From: Zarea fungicola
Lineage: Eukaryota > Ascomycota > Sordariomycetes > Hypocreales > Cordycipitaceae
Direction of reading: 5' to 3'
Length of the DNA stretch: 42,133 nucleotides
NCBI GenBank assembly: GCA_900169235.1
Contig: FWCC01000109.1
Span: 8,433 to 50,565 of the forward strand
The notes under the pieces are model-generated. The model was not told the origin of the DNA. It saw nothing but the letters and a program-made list of their open reading frames with translations, and did no database searches. The stretch's first letter is position 1; the number at the start of each line of letters is the position of its first letter. A program made the position numbers and the translations under genes. Shown one piece after another: positions 1 to 11,547 of this stretch.

Positions 1-310
1 GACGTCAACTCTACACTCGACGTCAACTCCCTACTCGACGTCAACTCTACACTCGACGTCAACTCTACACTTGACGTCAACTCTACATTCGACGTCTACT
101 CCACACTTGAGCTGAATCAACTCCCCTCCCCTGCTCGACGTCAACTCTAGACTCGACAACAGCGGACATCAACCCCCTACTCGACGTCAACTCTATACTC
201 GACGTCAACTCCCTACTTGACGTCAACTCTAGACTCGACGTCAACTACTCACTCGACGTCAACTACTCACTCGACGTCAACTACTCACTCGACGTCAACT
301 ACTCACTCGA
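1..310. repeat. Minisatellite, ~15-16 bp unit
   Basis: The unit ctcgacgtcaactac and close variants (ctcgacgtcaactctaca, ctcgacgtcaactccc) repeat in tandem from the left edge to about 310, so the array may extend outside the window. Most copies carry the palindrome GACGTC. The last copies (about 240-310) are the most uniform 15-mers, and the middle part (100-175) is degenerate. It ends about 55 bp before the first gene. No coding function is evident. Confidence 0.93.
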
Positions 311-366
311 CGACTACACACCTGCTTTCAACATACTACAATTTCTGACCCGTCACCTAGCAGAAT

Positions 367-1305
367 ATGGAGGGTGATGTTGCGGCAGCTTTCGCCTCTC
401 TCGAACCCGGAAAAGCTATGAAAGATCTCATTGATCACGCGAGGCAGCAGAGTCGAATGTTGGAGAAACTGGAGGAGGCAAGAAAGAAAATCGAGAACGA
501 CCCAAATACCGAAAAGTTTACCCAAAATCTTTTGAGAAGATGCAGAACTCTCGCAAAGTTTCTCATGGCATCCGGAAAATCGAGTCGCTTCTTTCAAGAA
601 CTTCAAAAGCTGACTAGAATTCAAATCGTTTTTATTTCAATCTCGTTCACTGAAGCCAAATATGGTCATGATGAGTGGAATTCTTTGAGGGCAGAGTATA
701 TCCGTGCCTACTTCGAGACACACAACGTTGAGGAAAAAATTTGTAATTTCTTAAATTTATACAAAAGAAGCGAACGCATAGAGGGAATAGCTAGCCGATA
801 TAAACTTTGGGGTTCCCTTGTTGGCGGGTCAGCCGGAACAGAGCTGCCATCGGGGGGGATCAACGACGGCTCAAGCGTTGCCATCGTGGAAGATCTGCCA
901 GAACAAGAAATCCCATCTGAGCAAGTGGCAGCCATGGGGAATGATCTGGAGGCGGTACCAACTGACCATAGGCCCCCAAAACACATCTGGTGGCTTCCCA
1001 AAAAACAGAACGTCCAAAATTGCTTCTCGCCCGCTGACATGAAGATTATGTCTGTGGTTGACAATTGGACTGACATGGAAACGACTCTCAGCGTTTGGGG
1101 TCGATATTTTGAGGATGGGACGAATTTAGAGATTGTTGTTGACTTACCCGAGAAGAGGGACATGGATGCACTTCATGATCCAAGATGGAAGGCAGAGATT
1201 CAGTGTCGTTATCAGATGGTTTTGAAGCTGGATTGGGGAGGATTCGCACTCGCCATGGTAAACGAGCTCTTTAGGTCGCCAGATAAACGCGCTCTTTTGA
1301 ATTGA
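367..1305 (+). CDS. Hypothetical protein, 312 aa
   Basis: This is a single open frame starting at ATG 367, just after the minisatellite. I do not recognise the family. The N-terminal third is charged and helical in character (KLEEARKKIEN, then LLRRCRTLAKFL). The middle (about residues 150-210) is low-complexity and acidic, and the C-terminal third is compact and Trp-rich (HIWWLPKK, DNWTDME, SVWGRYFEDG, LDWGGFALAMV). No signal peptide or obvious membrane segment is seen. It ends three bases before the stop of the convergent 1308-1568 gene, so the two may share terminator sequence. Codon use and residue composition look genuinely coding. A helical N-terminus followed by a compact C-terminus would suit a regulatory or recognition protein, but that is speculation. 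Confidence 0.7.
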   Translation: MEGDVAAAFASLEPGKAMKDLIDHARQQSRMLEKLEEARKKIENDPNTEKFTQNLLRRCRTLAKFLMASGKSSRFFQELQKLTRIQIVFISISFTEAKYGHDEWNSLRAEYIRAYFETHNVEEKICNFLNLYKRSERIEGIASRYKLWGSLVGGSAGTELPSGGINDGSSVAIVEDLPEQEIPSEQVAAMGNDLEAVPTDHRPPKHIWWLPKKQNVQNCFSPADMKIMSVVDNWTDMETTLSVWGRYFEDGTNLEIVVDLPEKRDMDALHDPRWKAEIQCRYQMVLKLDWGGFALAMVNELFRSPDKRALLN

Positions 1306-1307
1306 GT

Positions 1308-1568
1308 CTACTTCGTAACTCTCCTAGCGCTGATGTCCATGATTCGCAGCCGGTCACCGACTTCGACATTGCGAGAGCCTTGCTTGTCTGTGCTAGCTTT
1401 TGGTAGGAACACGCCGTTTACCTCTATTCTTCCACTTTTATCGCTTATGGGTTCCCATGCAAGAACAGCGGGCTTGTCAACGGAAAATGCCCCGACGGTT
1501 ATTCTCTCATACTCCTCCTTCATGTTACTGAAAGGTATTCCTGTTGACTCATTACCGGGGTTTGACAT
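1308..1568 (-). CDS. Small hypothetical protein, 86 aa
   Basis: The minus-strand frame starts at ATG 1568 and ends at 1308, tail to tail with the 367-1305 gene. The product is soluble and hydrophilic with beta-like segments (RITVGAFSVDKPAVLAWEP, RIEVNGVFLPKAS, NVEVGDRLRIMDIS), which suggests a small beta-barrel or sandwich fold. There is no signal peptide or cysteine pattern. The antisense frame (1333-1596, plus) is also open but has a less protein-like composition. I do not recognise the family; it could be a shadow frame, but the regular strand pattern argues for a real protein. Confidence 0.5.
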   Translation of the reverse strand: MSNPGNESTGIPFSNMKEEYERITVGAFSVDKPAVLAWEPISDKSGRIEVNGVFLPKASTDKQGSRNVEVGDRLRIMDISARRVTK

Positions 1569-2165
1569 GCTAGCTTCGATCTCGTTGCGGCTCTAGAGGG
1601 CTCACAATCCTAAGGAGAGATCTCCAGTGGCGTTGAATTGACTCCTGCGGTTGTTGTAAACTCGGCGGTGGAATTATTCGTTTCGATTTCCAAGTTCGCC
1701 AAAAGCCGCTACTCACGTGGTTGGGCATCAACACGGGGTGGAAAATTCACGTGATCATCGTCAGTTCACGGTCAATTTATCCGTTTTTTTGCCGAGGTTG
1801 CCAAACTAGAGCCGCTACGCTGTTGGTGGGGGCTGGCACGTGTAGAATATGAGAAGGAAGAGAAGTTAAGCCATCTTTGATGTCGGGCACAAACTCGTTT
1901 CTGTTGCCCTGAAAATATATCCTTCAGACGCTTGAAGCATTACAGGGGCTCAACCGACAAGGATATCTAATAGAAGAAAATTATGATGTGGGTTGTTCCG
2001 CGATCTCTACACACTGAGGTCGACTAATCTGGAACACGCCGCAGTAATGCCACACCGAGAAATTTTAGCTGACAGTTTGCTTTCAATTCGGTGTTGAAGC
2101 CCATCTGGTGGCTTTCTCTGATCAAACGTTCCAAGGAAGGAGGAGCGGCTCATATAAACACCCTA
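1569..2165. other. Intergenic, nothing recognised
   Basis: No gene, RNA or repeat is supported here. It would contain the promoter of the minus-strand gene ending at 1568. Only short, unconvincing open frames occur. Confidence 0.5.
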
Positions 2166-2645
2166 GGGCAGTGTGGCTAACAGTCAAGCTTAATTTCAGC
2201 TCTCCAATTTGCTTGATTGCAGGGTAGCTCGGGTTGATTGAAGCTTGACTTGACTACGTCGACACCTCGATTAACAACTTGTCAAGGTCTTGACGTACTA
2301 TGCCTAATCGGGGAATGACATGGATTACCTTGTAGGAGAAGATATTTTTTATAGTACATAACTGATTCCACCGTACTCCGTAAACGCGTCGATTTGTCGC
2401 GTCCAGGCACATTATTGCTGCGCTCTGGACAAGTGAAAGTGGGGGTTGGATGGGTGGTTCCAGGTCGATTTCAACCGCCACCCATCTAATCATTGCCTTT
2501 TGAAATTAACCTAGAGCATACACAATTTAGTTGAATTTGGCTGATTGGATGGCTGATTCCAGCTTGAATTGAAGACTTGACTTGGTAAAATGCCAAGCTT
2601 GATTGGAAAATCAAATTTGAGCTTGGCTGTTAGCCACACTTGCCC
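2166..2645. mobile_element. Non-autonomous inverted-repeat element (MITE), 480 bp
   Basis: The left end GGGCAGTGTGGCTAACAG at 2166 and the reverse complement of the right end (GGGCAAGTGTGGCTAACAG, ending at 2645) match over about 27 bp with one indel and one mismatch. Each terminus is preceded by CTA, so a TA target duplication (2164-2165 and 2646-2647) is likely. That is the signature of Tc1/mariner or Fot1/pogo-type elements. Inner sequence also repeats the motif gcttgattgg in inverted orientation. No transposase remains, and the small open frames inside are not protein-like. The family is inferred from the TA duplication only. Confidence 0.75.
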
Positions 2646-2647
2646 TA

Positions 2648-3207
2648 GTGTAGTATTGCAGAACGGAGCTGAAATATGAGGGAAAAGGAAGGTTTCGCTC
2701 CGCACTGCAGCCTTCGGATAACTACTTGTAATCCCGGAGGTAGAGATGTGAGTGGGTAGTTGGCAGAGCGAAGGCGGTACTTGGTACTTGTGCTCGACGT
2801 AGCTTGATGACAACAGAAGAGATGACAGCCTCGTTCCTGCAGCAGAGAGTGGCGCACTTCAACCCACCTGGTCCCGCCAATACTTGCATGGCAGACCACA
2901 TGAGTTCCGGGGGCCAGCGCCTCGGGGGTAGAGTGTACGACTTGACGGCTGATCGAGGCGCGCCTCCATTTGCCTAGCGTAGCCCATGGGGAACTGCTCC
3001 TGTACCTTATAAACCCCGGCCGCCTTTGCTTGTGCCTCTTCAATTTGAACCACCTTGGCAATTGATCTTCTAAATACCACAATATTTGAATAGAGTACCC
3101 CCCTCCCCTGCCCCTGCTTCTCTGCTTCATCATATGCCCTGCTATGATGCATTCATCATCTGCCAATTATCGAGTGCATAGTTACCAGTCTTGTACCGAC
3201 AACCATA
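2648..3207. other. Intergenic / promoter of zinc-finger gene
   Basis: Overlapping minus-strand open frames occur (for example 2645-3166), but their arginine-rich, irregular composition looks like chance. The stretch probably holds the promoter and 5' UTR of the C2H2 gene that starts at 3208. No clear TATA box was identified. Confidence 0.45.
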
Positions 3208-4838
<1,631 letters not shown>

Positions 4839-5685
4839 GGTGGACTAGTAGTGAGATAGAGGTTAAGGATGACCACGAGCGGGAGGCGCACAGAACAACA
4901 TAGTATCAGTATTGCTAGTCCAAATTGTAGTCCAAATTGTACCAATGACAATAGTATGCTCTAGAAACTCAATTATGCACATTCCCCAATTGGAACCGGT
5001 GTCTGATCACAGGCGGCGATCATGTATTCTCATATTTATTAATGTGACTCGTGGCTGAGACGGTGCGGCTGCTCTGTCACCGTTGTGGAGACTATTGTGT
5101 GACGAGGCGCATTGGTACATGTTCAAGTACATGCCCGTTAAGATAGTCTTGCATAACATCCTTGTCTTGGCCCAGACAAATGCTGCCAAAAAAAAGCCGT
5201 AGTTTGGTGTCTCAATGTGGTCCCCGTGGCCGAGTACGAGATCCTTGCACGCTATTCCATTTATGGACGATATATTTTGGAAAATCTCCCTTTTCGTCGA
5301 AGATTTTGGGGTGGCGTTCTCCAATTGGGCGCCACATTGGGTCACCGAAGACTTGCGGGGCGAATAGACGTATGTATTGTGCTTGGCCTGGCATCGGTAT
5401 CCGGTGTTGTTATTTCTTGCTTTTCCCGTGCCTCGGCCAGCACTACCCCGTGTCTGGGGCACGTTTTCCGTGGCCGTGTCCCCAGCTCCTCTTCTCTCCA
5501 CAGCCTCCCTGTTCCCCCATCATTGCCTCACGGGTACAAGTGCGTTCTGTGCACCTTACTTGTCTCCCCTTTGCCTTCTGGAGCTGCCAGCTGTGCCTGC
5601 GCAAAGTGTCTCCAACCCCAACGCAGTATTGACCCTTCTAGCTCTTCAGGTTCACCAACGCGCGCGTTGGCCATCATGTTATGTC
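4839..5685. other. Intergenic with possible eroded zinc-cluster coding
   Basis: After the 3' UTR of the C2H2 gene, the sequence from about 5400 to 5600 is pyrimidine-rich, like a fungal promoter or 5' leader. At 5576-5608 the plus strand reads FWSCQLCLRKV, which resembles the first half of a Zn2Cys6 cluster. At 5671-5720 it reads PSCYVMACYAKRLAVDN, which resembles the second half. A 44-bp GT...AG segment (5606-5649) would join them in frame with the gene downstream. Two of six cysteines are absent and the spacing is wrong, so this may be a decayed cluster or chance. Confidence 0.4.
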
Positions 5686-8063
5686 ATGGCTTGTTACGCC
5701 AAGCGGCTCGCTGTCGATAACCAGCAGTGGCGCAAGGGAAAGCGCGTCAAGAACGAGGATATCGTCTCGGCCGCCAACTCCCTCCACCGAACGACTTCTG
5801 ACTGTTCAATGCTTGATCTAATACCCTCGACTGGTCCGTTTGGTAATTCCGGGGATTCTTCCCACCTGACGAATTATGGAGATTCCATAAAACTCATGCC
5901 ACACCATATGGCTTTGATGCCTGCTTCGATGCCTGCTTCTATACCTTCTTTGGCACTCGATCTAATGCAGCCTCCGTTTGACCCGGCCAATAACTTCTAC
6001 CATTCTTCTCCAGGGGCTGAGCTGCATAGTCTCCCGATTCTTTCTGCTTATCCAAACTCTACAAATTCTGCATACATACCCCTGCCACAGCCGCTATCCG
6101 TTTGCCCAATTCTGTCGCCGCAAGTAGCAGCGCACCAACAACCACCGGCCACCCAGCAACTGCGAGAAGTGCAACTAGCTCAAAGAGTTCCTCAGATCAT
6201 TGATGCTACCAGGAAAGGGCGGCGCCGGCGAAAGCCGTACGCCAAGAAATCGTGGGCGAATCCTTTTATGGATTGCCTAGGCACTTTTGGCATAGGCTTT
6301 CGCTTACGAAGCTTCCCTTGGCCAACGGATGGTAGGGTTAATGGCTATGTCAAGTTCAACTGCCCCCAAAATCCCAGGACCAAGAAGACACAAGAGCTAT
6401 CGGGAAGCGAGTCAGCTAGATCTTCTGGCTTTGTTCGTACTGCCGCCCAATCCAGGTCTAACGACCAACTCTCAAACGGCCGCCAGGTTTCCGCGTCACA
6501 AGCCTTGGGTAGGAATACAAGAACACCCCATTTCATTCCGCCGCAATTTGGCTTCATGGCCATTATGGATGAGATGGATAGGAAATTGTTCAAGTTTTGT
6601 ATGCTCCCCTCAATCCAAGGAGTCTGAGCCCAGCATTATACTAATGCTCTAATCTACAGATTTGGATAACTGGTGTCCCGGCAGAAGTATTCTGAGAGGA
6701 ACCAACGTCTGGTATACGGATTTCGCCAAGATGCATGAGAGCCCTGGAATCCTGGCCGCCATACAGTCTCTGGCTGGTATTTATGTACACGACTATATAC
6801 CAGAAAAGGTTGTCCAGAAACGTGTGAATGAGAAGTTTGCCACTGCGGAGTCTCGTTTTTGTCAATTGTTTCAGCAGCCGGTTATGCTATACAAAGACAC
6901 GATCGAGTTTGTTACTCTTGCAATACTACTCTCCATGCAGGACATCGTCCTAACTGAACGCCGACTAAAGAAACCTCGTACCCCCCGATGGCTAATTGGA
7001 TTTCTGATAGCTGAGCAACTCTTGCGCGACACAGACCCGGGACATCGATTCTACAATGACTCAAACGTCCAAATCAACCACTTGTGGTCATCACAAACCG
7101 TCATAGTCGGCAGCGCTATTATTCTCGCCGAGTGCATAATGCCACTTCCACTCCCGAAAAAGTTCAATTCCATTCAGCAAGAAAAGAGATTCGGCTTTCT
7201 CTTGCATGGGTCTGAAAGCGACTGGTTCAAAATACATGGCTGTTGCGGCTTCTCCAGGCGTCTCCTTCACCTCTTCAGCCAGGTGACCTTTTGCGCGGCC
7301 TGCATTATGCAAGAGCCGGAAACTCCAATCTTTCCTAAAACTGCCCAGTCGCTCTATCGCAGCGCCTGTGACCTTCGTCAGTGGAGCGAATATTGGGACT
7401 GGGGCAAGGTGCAAGAAGCAGATCAGCCGATTCAATGGATCCGCCAAGTAGGTGAATCGTACATGGTCGAGAACCCGGATAAGATGACAGAAGTTACAGC
7501 AGAGGCCTGGAGGATAACCGGCTTGATCTATTCGCAGTGCCGCCTCTCCCGGTATGACGACACTCCAACTTCCCTGTCTGATGCGTGGAACAAATTGTAA
7601 CTAACCACCTACAGAGTGCCGCGGAACTATCCTGATGTCGTGGCCAATCTCCAAGACCTGGCCAAGTGTATCTCAATAATGCCAACATCAGGTAATTTAT
7701 TTACTGCCCAGGCGCCATTGCTACCAGTCTTCTTACTTGGCCTGCTGGCCACTAACGAAGACCACGAAGTAGCCTCAGAATGGTTTAAGCATGTCAGCCA
7801 TACTCCAGTTAGAAGTGTAAGTCCATGAGATACGTAAATAACTACCTTGTATTATGTTTGTTGCTAACTGGACTGTGATGTGACAGAGTGTGCCACCACT
7901 CTATGGGGCTCTTGAACGAGTCCGGAACCAGATGGTCACTGAAATCCCACTCCATTCGTCGGACATTGAACTAGATCCTGAAATTGCCAACAGATTTCCA
8001 TGGTTCGAAAAGATGATTTTAATCATAGAGAGAGGGGATGAGGTTCTTTGTTTGATAACATGA
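5686..8063 (+). CDS. Fungal_trans_2-type regulator, 4 exons, no intact zinc cluster
   Basis: The proposed exons are 5686-6598, 6660-7551, 7615-7816 and 7887-8063 (727 aa). Introns of 61, 63 and 70 bp have GT...AG ends, recognisable branch sites (ctaat, taactaac, ctaac), and keep the frame. After exon 1 the junction gives KLFKFYLDNWCPGRSIL, the characteristic start of the fungal-specific regulator domain PF11951 (Fungal_trans_2). It continues through LAAIQSLAGIYVHDYIP and ends near FPWFEKMILIIERGDEV. Such proteins normally start with a Zn2Cys6 DNA-binding cluster; here residues from ATG 5686 lack it, although the WRKGKRVKNEDI segment that typically follows the cluster is present. A basic patch KGRRRRKPYAKK lies near residue 180. 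The start is uncertain: the frame stays open back to 5377, but that part looks non-coding. It may be functional without the cluster or be decaying. Confidence 0.75.
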
Positions 8064-9433
8064 CGCGTCGTGGGTAAACTTTCACGACTGAAAGTATATG
8101 TACGTACGACAGCGTGGCTCTAGCCTCCGAATGCTACCTCAGGTACAGCTTTCAATCGTTTGGATAAAATATTACAATAAATTCGTTTCATTGATCGTGA
8201 TATATGCCCGTATCTGTAGACATTTTGCATTTGATAGCTGCATTCCCGACAGGTCTCTGGCGGCCAATAATGCATGGTAGGCCAACCGGTCATTTGTCAT
8301 GAAAGCAATTTTCCCGGCTTGTTTGGCAATTGGGTGCAGAACCGGCAGTCAGGGCTGCTGGGGCCGTACACGGTCAGCAAGAGAGCCAACAGGATCAAGC
8401 AGGATGCGACAACGGAGTGTGAATCCGCAAGAGGGTAGATAAACGTCCAACTAATCTCAGAGCCCTTCACTGGGGGGATGTTCCCTGTGAAGTTCTTCTT
8501 TCCTCCTGTGACAATTACTTCATTCAAGTCGCGCTATGCTTGAATGGGGCCTGAGCGATGGGCTGCGAGGCCGGGATGACAGGCGGTCGATTTGGTGTGC
8601 TTTCCCTGTTGGGTCAAGCTGGAAACGCGTAAGATACTATACCCCCCACCACATCAGCAGTACGTACACCGCTTTATATGGCATCTTTCTGGTAGGTACC
8701 TGTGTTACATACATACAAATATACAAACATATATGCACCCCTGAATAGAAGACAGAAGATGCGCTGTCCCATTGGCGGGGCTATCTTGTCACAAACGCCG
8801 ACAGAGATGGGCGGCCTGCCATCCCTGGCGACGCGGTGGCCACGACGCGTACCGTGAGGTACTTTCTGCCCTGGCTGGCGTTGTTGCCTCGTACCTCGAC
8901 GTGGATACGCACGCATACCAAAGTACCATACTCCTTCTCAGCCTAAGCACGTGCATGCACGACGCCAAGCAGATAAAAGAACCGTGCATAGCAGGGTGCA
9001 TTCGCTTTGTGCGATCTTGGCCCCTCTCGCGGAAGTGGGCCGCGCCTCTGGTGGTCTGAACCCCCAGTCGCTACGGACAAAGGTATGAGCTATCTACGGA
9101 CAAGGGCATGAGCAATGTTTCGCTCTCTGGCTAAGCTTACATGAACCGTCATAGTGCTAACCGATGAGTCTTGTCGACAGGAGAACTGCAAAGGGCCCAG
9201 AACGATGCATGTAATTGATTCTCGTCTCATTAGCTCTTGTTTGGTGGGATGCTCTACATTGGTTCAAGATAAGGAGTAGTTAGACCGCACTCATGTCACC
9301 TGCGTCTCACCTACTTTCCTGAAAGCTGTTCTCCTCCGGTTACCAAGTCGCCATCATTCACGAATGCATGAGAGTACGACAGCCGACGGAGTGGAATGGG
9401 AATATGGGTTGGGTTCCATGTTTCTTAAAAAAG
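8064..9433. other. Intergenic, no supported gene
   Basis: The 3' flank of the regulator is AT-rich. Between 8690 and 8740 there is a short acata/tatac-rich run. Open frames on both strands here (for example 8297-8527 minus, 8772-9059 plus) are short and irregular, and I do not accept them as genes. Confidence 0.5.
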
Positions 9434-9835
9434 TTAACATACAAAACAAAAAACACCGAATAAATATCGTTTGTTGGCTTCTTCTGCCTTCTCCAGGCAT
9501 TGTTTGCTGCACTCCAGATTAGAGTGACCTATCTCTATGAGCTGGCCGTCTTCAGAGCAACTAGCTGAAGCGTCCGTGACAGAGTCGGCACTCGGCCTGG
9601 CCAATGATCGCGTAACGGCCGACGCAGAGTCAGTTGCTTGGTTTCTGCTTCCCTTTTGGCGATTATCGCATGCCAGCAACATCGCAATAACTGATGATTT
9701 GGTGGCGGGTTGGGAGTCGATTTCATCCTCACTAGACCAGTCACTACATCTGTCCCAGTCAGAAGAGTCTTCAATGGCACACTCGACCCAGGGTGCATCC
9801 GCCTCAGGATCGAGAACACTCTTGGCGTTTGGCAT
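9434..9835 (-). CDS. Possible small acidic protein, 133 aa
   Basis: The minus-strand frame starts at ATG 9835. Its composition is strongly acidic and Ser-rich at the N-terminus (SSDWDRCSDWSSEDE), with a cysteine-containing C-terminus (SNLECSKQCLEKAEEANKRY, then FGVFCFVC). It looks like an intrinsically disordered, protein-like sequence. No homologue is recognised, and the complementary strand is also open (9537-9998), so this is tentative. No intron signal is needed. Confidence 0.35.
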   Translation of the reverse strand: MPNAKSVLDPEADAPWVECAIEDSSDWDRCSDWSSEDEIDSQPATKSSVIAMLLACDNRQKGSRNQATDSASAVTRSLARPSADSVTDASASCSEDGQLIEIGHSNLECSKQCLEKAEEANKRYLFGVFCFVC

Positions 9836-10839
9836 TGTCTCAAGGCCTCAGAACCAGAGGCTTAGGAGACTATGCAACGGCAAAGGTGACGACACTGGGC
9901 GTTGTCCTCGGCTGAGGTTTCGAGTCAGTGGCCGCGGTCCAGTGAATCGGCGGTGCACGAGAAATCGCTGCACGAGAAATCTACGTAAATTGTGTTAGGG
10001 CCTTCTGTTACGTAGGTCTGTTTTGTTCGACTACGTACAGGATGCACGCGGGCTATCTGCTGGCAGGACTGACCGCTCTAATCTGTAAACGTCGATACCG
10101 TGTTGTAAATTCTGCGAGTGCTGTGAATGCTCAATCCTGCGGCAATGAGCGGTTGGTGGTCGCAGACTGGCATCGATCGTAGTCGCAGCTTGAAGAGTGC
10201 GCTTGAACGTGTGCCACAATGGTCGTGACTTCAAGACTACTTATAGTCCTCAACAGTTGATGATGGGGTAGTCGGGGGCTCGCTGTTCCGTGATGTGGAC
10301 TAATGTAGCCTGTGTTGTACGTGTACTGAGAAGCACTGGCATTGGGATTGAGCCAAATCATGGGAAAGGGGGAATGTGCAGACAGCTTTGGCCCGGGATA
10401 CAGTTCTGGGCTGCCGCGGATCACGGGGAGTGATCTCCATGCCTTTGCTCGGTCCCAGCAGCAGCCGAGGAAACTATCTCGTTTGGTAGGGTGTGGCCAT
10501 GACTGCCACCAGATTGCTACCCGTATTCCGCGGAGGGCGTGGCCGTAAGCATCTTCGCTCGCATGCCCTGTTCAAGCCGTGGCCCAACCGCCGGTGGCTG
10601 CACTAACGACATCATAAGTTCAAGCGGATTGGTCAAGTGCAACTGACGAGACAAGTGGACTGAGAGCTGCCACAGGCTTGGCTTGCAGGAGCATAGCTTG
10701 TCACTTCGGAACTATTGATCCCTCCGATGGCCATCACCTGATTTCTAACTTGTGTTTCCTGCTGCTAGCGCCCTTACAATAGGCCCAAGCCAACGATCTT
10801 ATGCAGGATAGCTTTTAAGCTGTCGAGTATCCCGAGAGT
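9836..10839. other. Intergenic, no supported gene
   Basis: A short direct repeat of tgcacgagaaatc occurs near 9954-9982. The remainder has only small open frames with no recognisable content. The last 200 bp are the presumed promoter of the 10840 gene. Confidence 0.5.
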
Positions 10840-11547
10840 ATGTCCGGGTATCCTAGTCACCAGCCGCCAGCACCAGTCCTCTCTACCGGCACATCATCAA
10901 GCAATGCTATGGCTCGCCTATCACCAATCCCTGAAGACATTTCTAAATGCCCCGATGGAGAAGACAAATCGCCACATGCAATAAAAGAGACTGGGTCTGA
11001 ACAAGTCACTAATGCTCGTCTCGGTCCGCGAGATGATCCTGACAAGGTGAACCATAACAGTCATTCTTCGATTCTCTGCTCGCAGTTGCTAATATGGATG
11101 ATTCAGTTCAGGATCATTGTGGGCAGCTTCGACAAGCATGTCTTTCAGTGCATGCAAAGCATCCCAGACCAGGAAAAGAGAACCATCCGCCTGTTTTTCT
11201 ATCTATTTCAAAAGCTCGCCGAAATCTTCCAAATGGTCCGAGATCTGACAGGGGAAGCTAATTCTGTCCTTTTCTCTGTGTTTCAAGAGCTCACCGACGT
11301 CCTTCGATGCATGCAAAACATCCCAGATCCGGAACGCGAAGCCATGCCTCTGCTTTGCGATCTATTAAACGAGCTCGCATTCGAGGTTCGTGATAGACTA
11401 CTCTTTTGCAAGGTGTGCGGCTCTGAATCATCTAAACTAGTGGATGGTGCATGCGGCCCTGGAGAAGATTGCCAGAATTGGATCAAGCAGTACAGAGCGC
11501 AGCAATCTGAGGAGAATAGCATTGTGACGCGTATTGAATCAAAATAA
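10840..11547 (+). CDS. Hypothetical protein, 235 aa, duplicated helical motif
   Basis: This is a single open frame from ATG 10840. Residues 1-75 are Pro/Ser/Asp-rich and probably disordered. Residues 80-190 are helical and carry an internal duplication: VFQCMQSIPDQEKRTIRLFF (101-120) resembles VLRCMQNIPDPEREAMPLLC (154-173), each followed by an L-x3-LAxxF/V helix. Next comes a four-cysteine motif, C190-x2-C193...C205...C211 (CKVCGSES, GACGPGEDC), that could bind zinc. There is no signal peptide. I recognise no family. Internal homology and helical periodicity strongly suggest a genuine protein. Confidence 0.68.
   Translation: MSGYPSHQPPAPVLSTGTSSSNAMARLSPIPEDISKCPDGEDKSPHAIKETGSEQVTNARLGPRDDPDKVNHNSHSSILCSQLLIWMIQFRIIVGSFDKHVFQCMQSIPDQEKRTIRLFFYLFQKLAEIFQMVRDLTGEANSVLFSVFQELTDVLRCMQNIPDPEREAMPLLCDLLNELAFEVRDRLLFCKVCGSESSKLVDGACGPGEDCQNWIKQYRAQQSEENSIVTRIESK

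Noticed and set aside
5007..5632. Frames on both strands before the Fungal_trans_2 gene
   Set aside because: Pyrimidine-rich leader-like sequence, no ATG-led coherent protein; only the cluster-like fragments were kept as a tentative observation.
8536..9059. Short plus and minus frames with Cys/Arg-rich translations
   Set aside because: No consistent codon pattern, mutual overlap, no recognisable motif.
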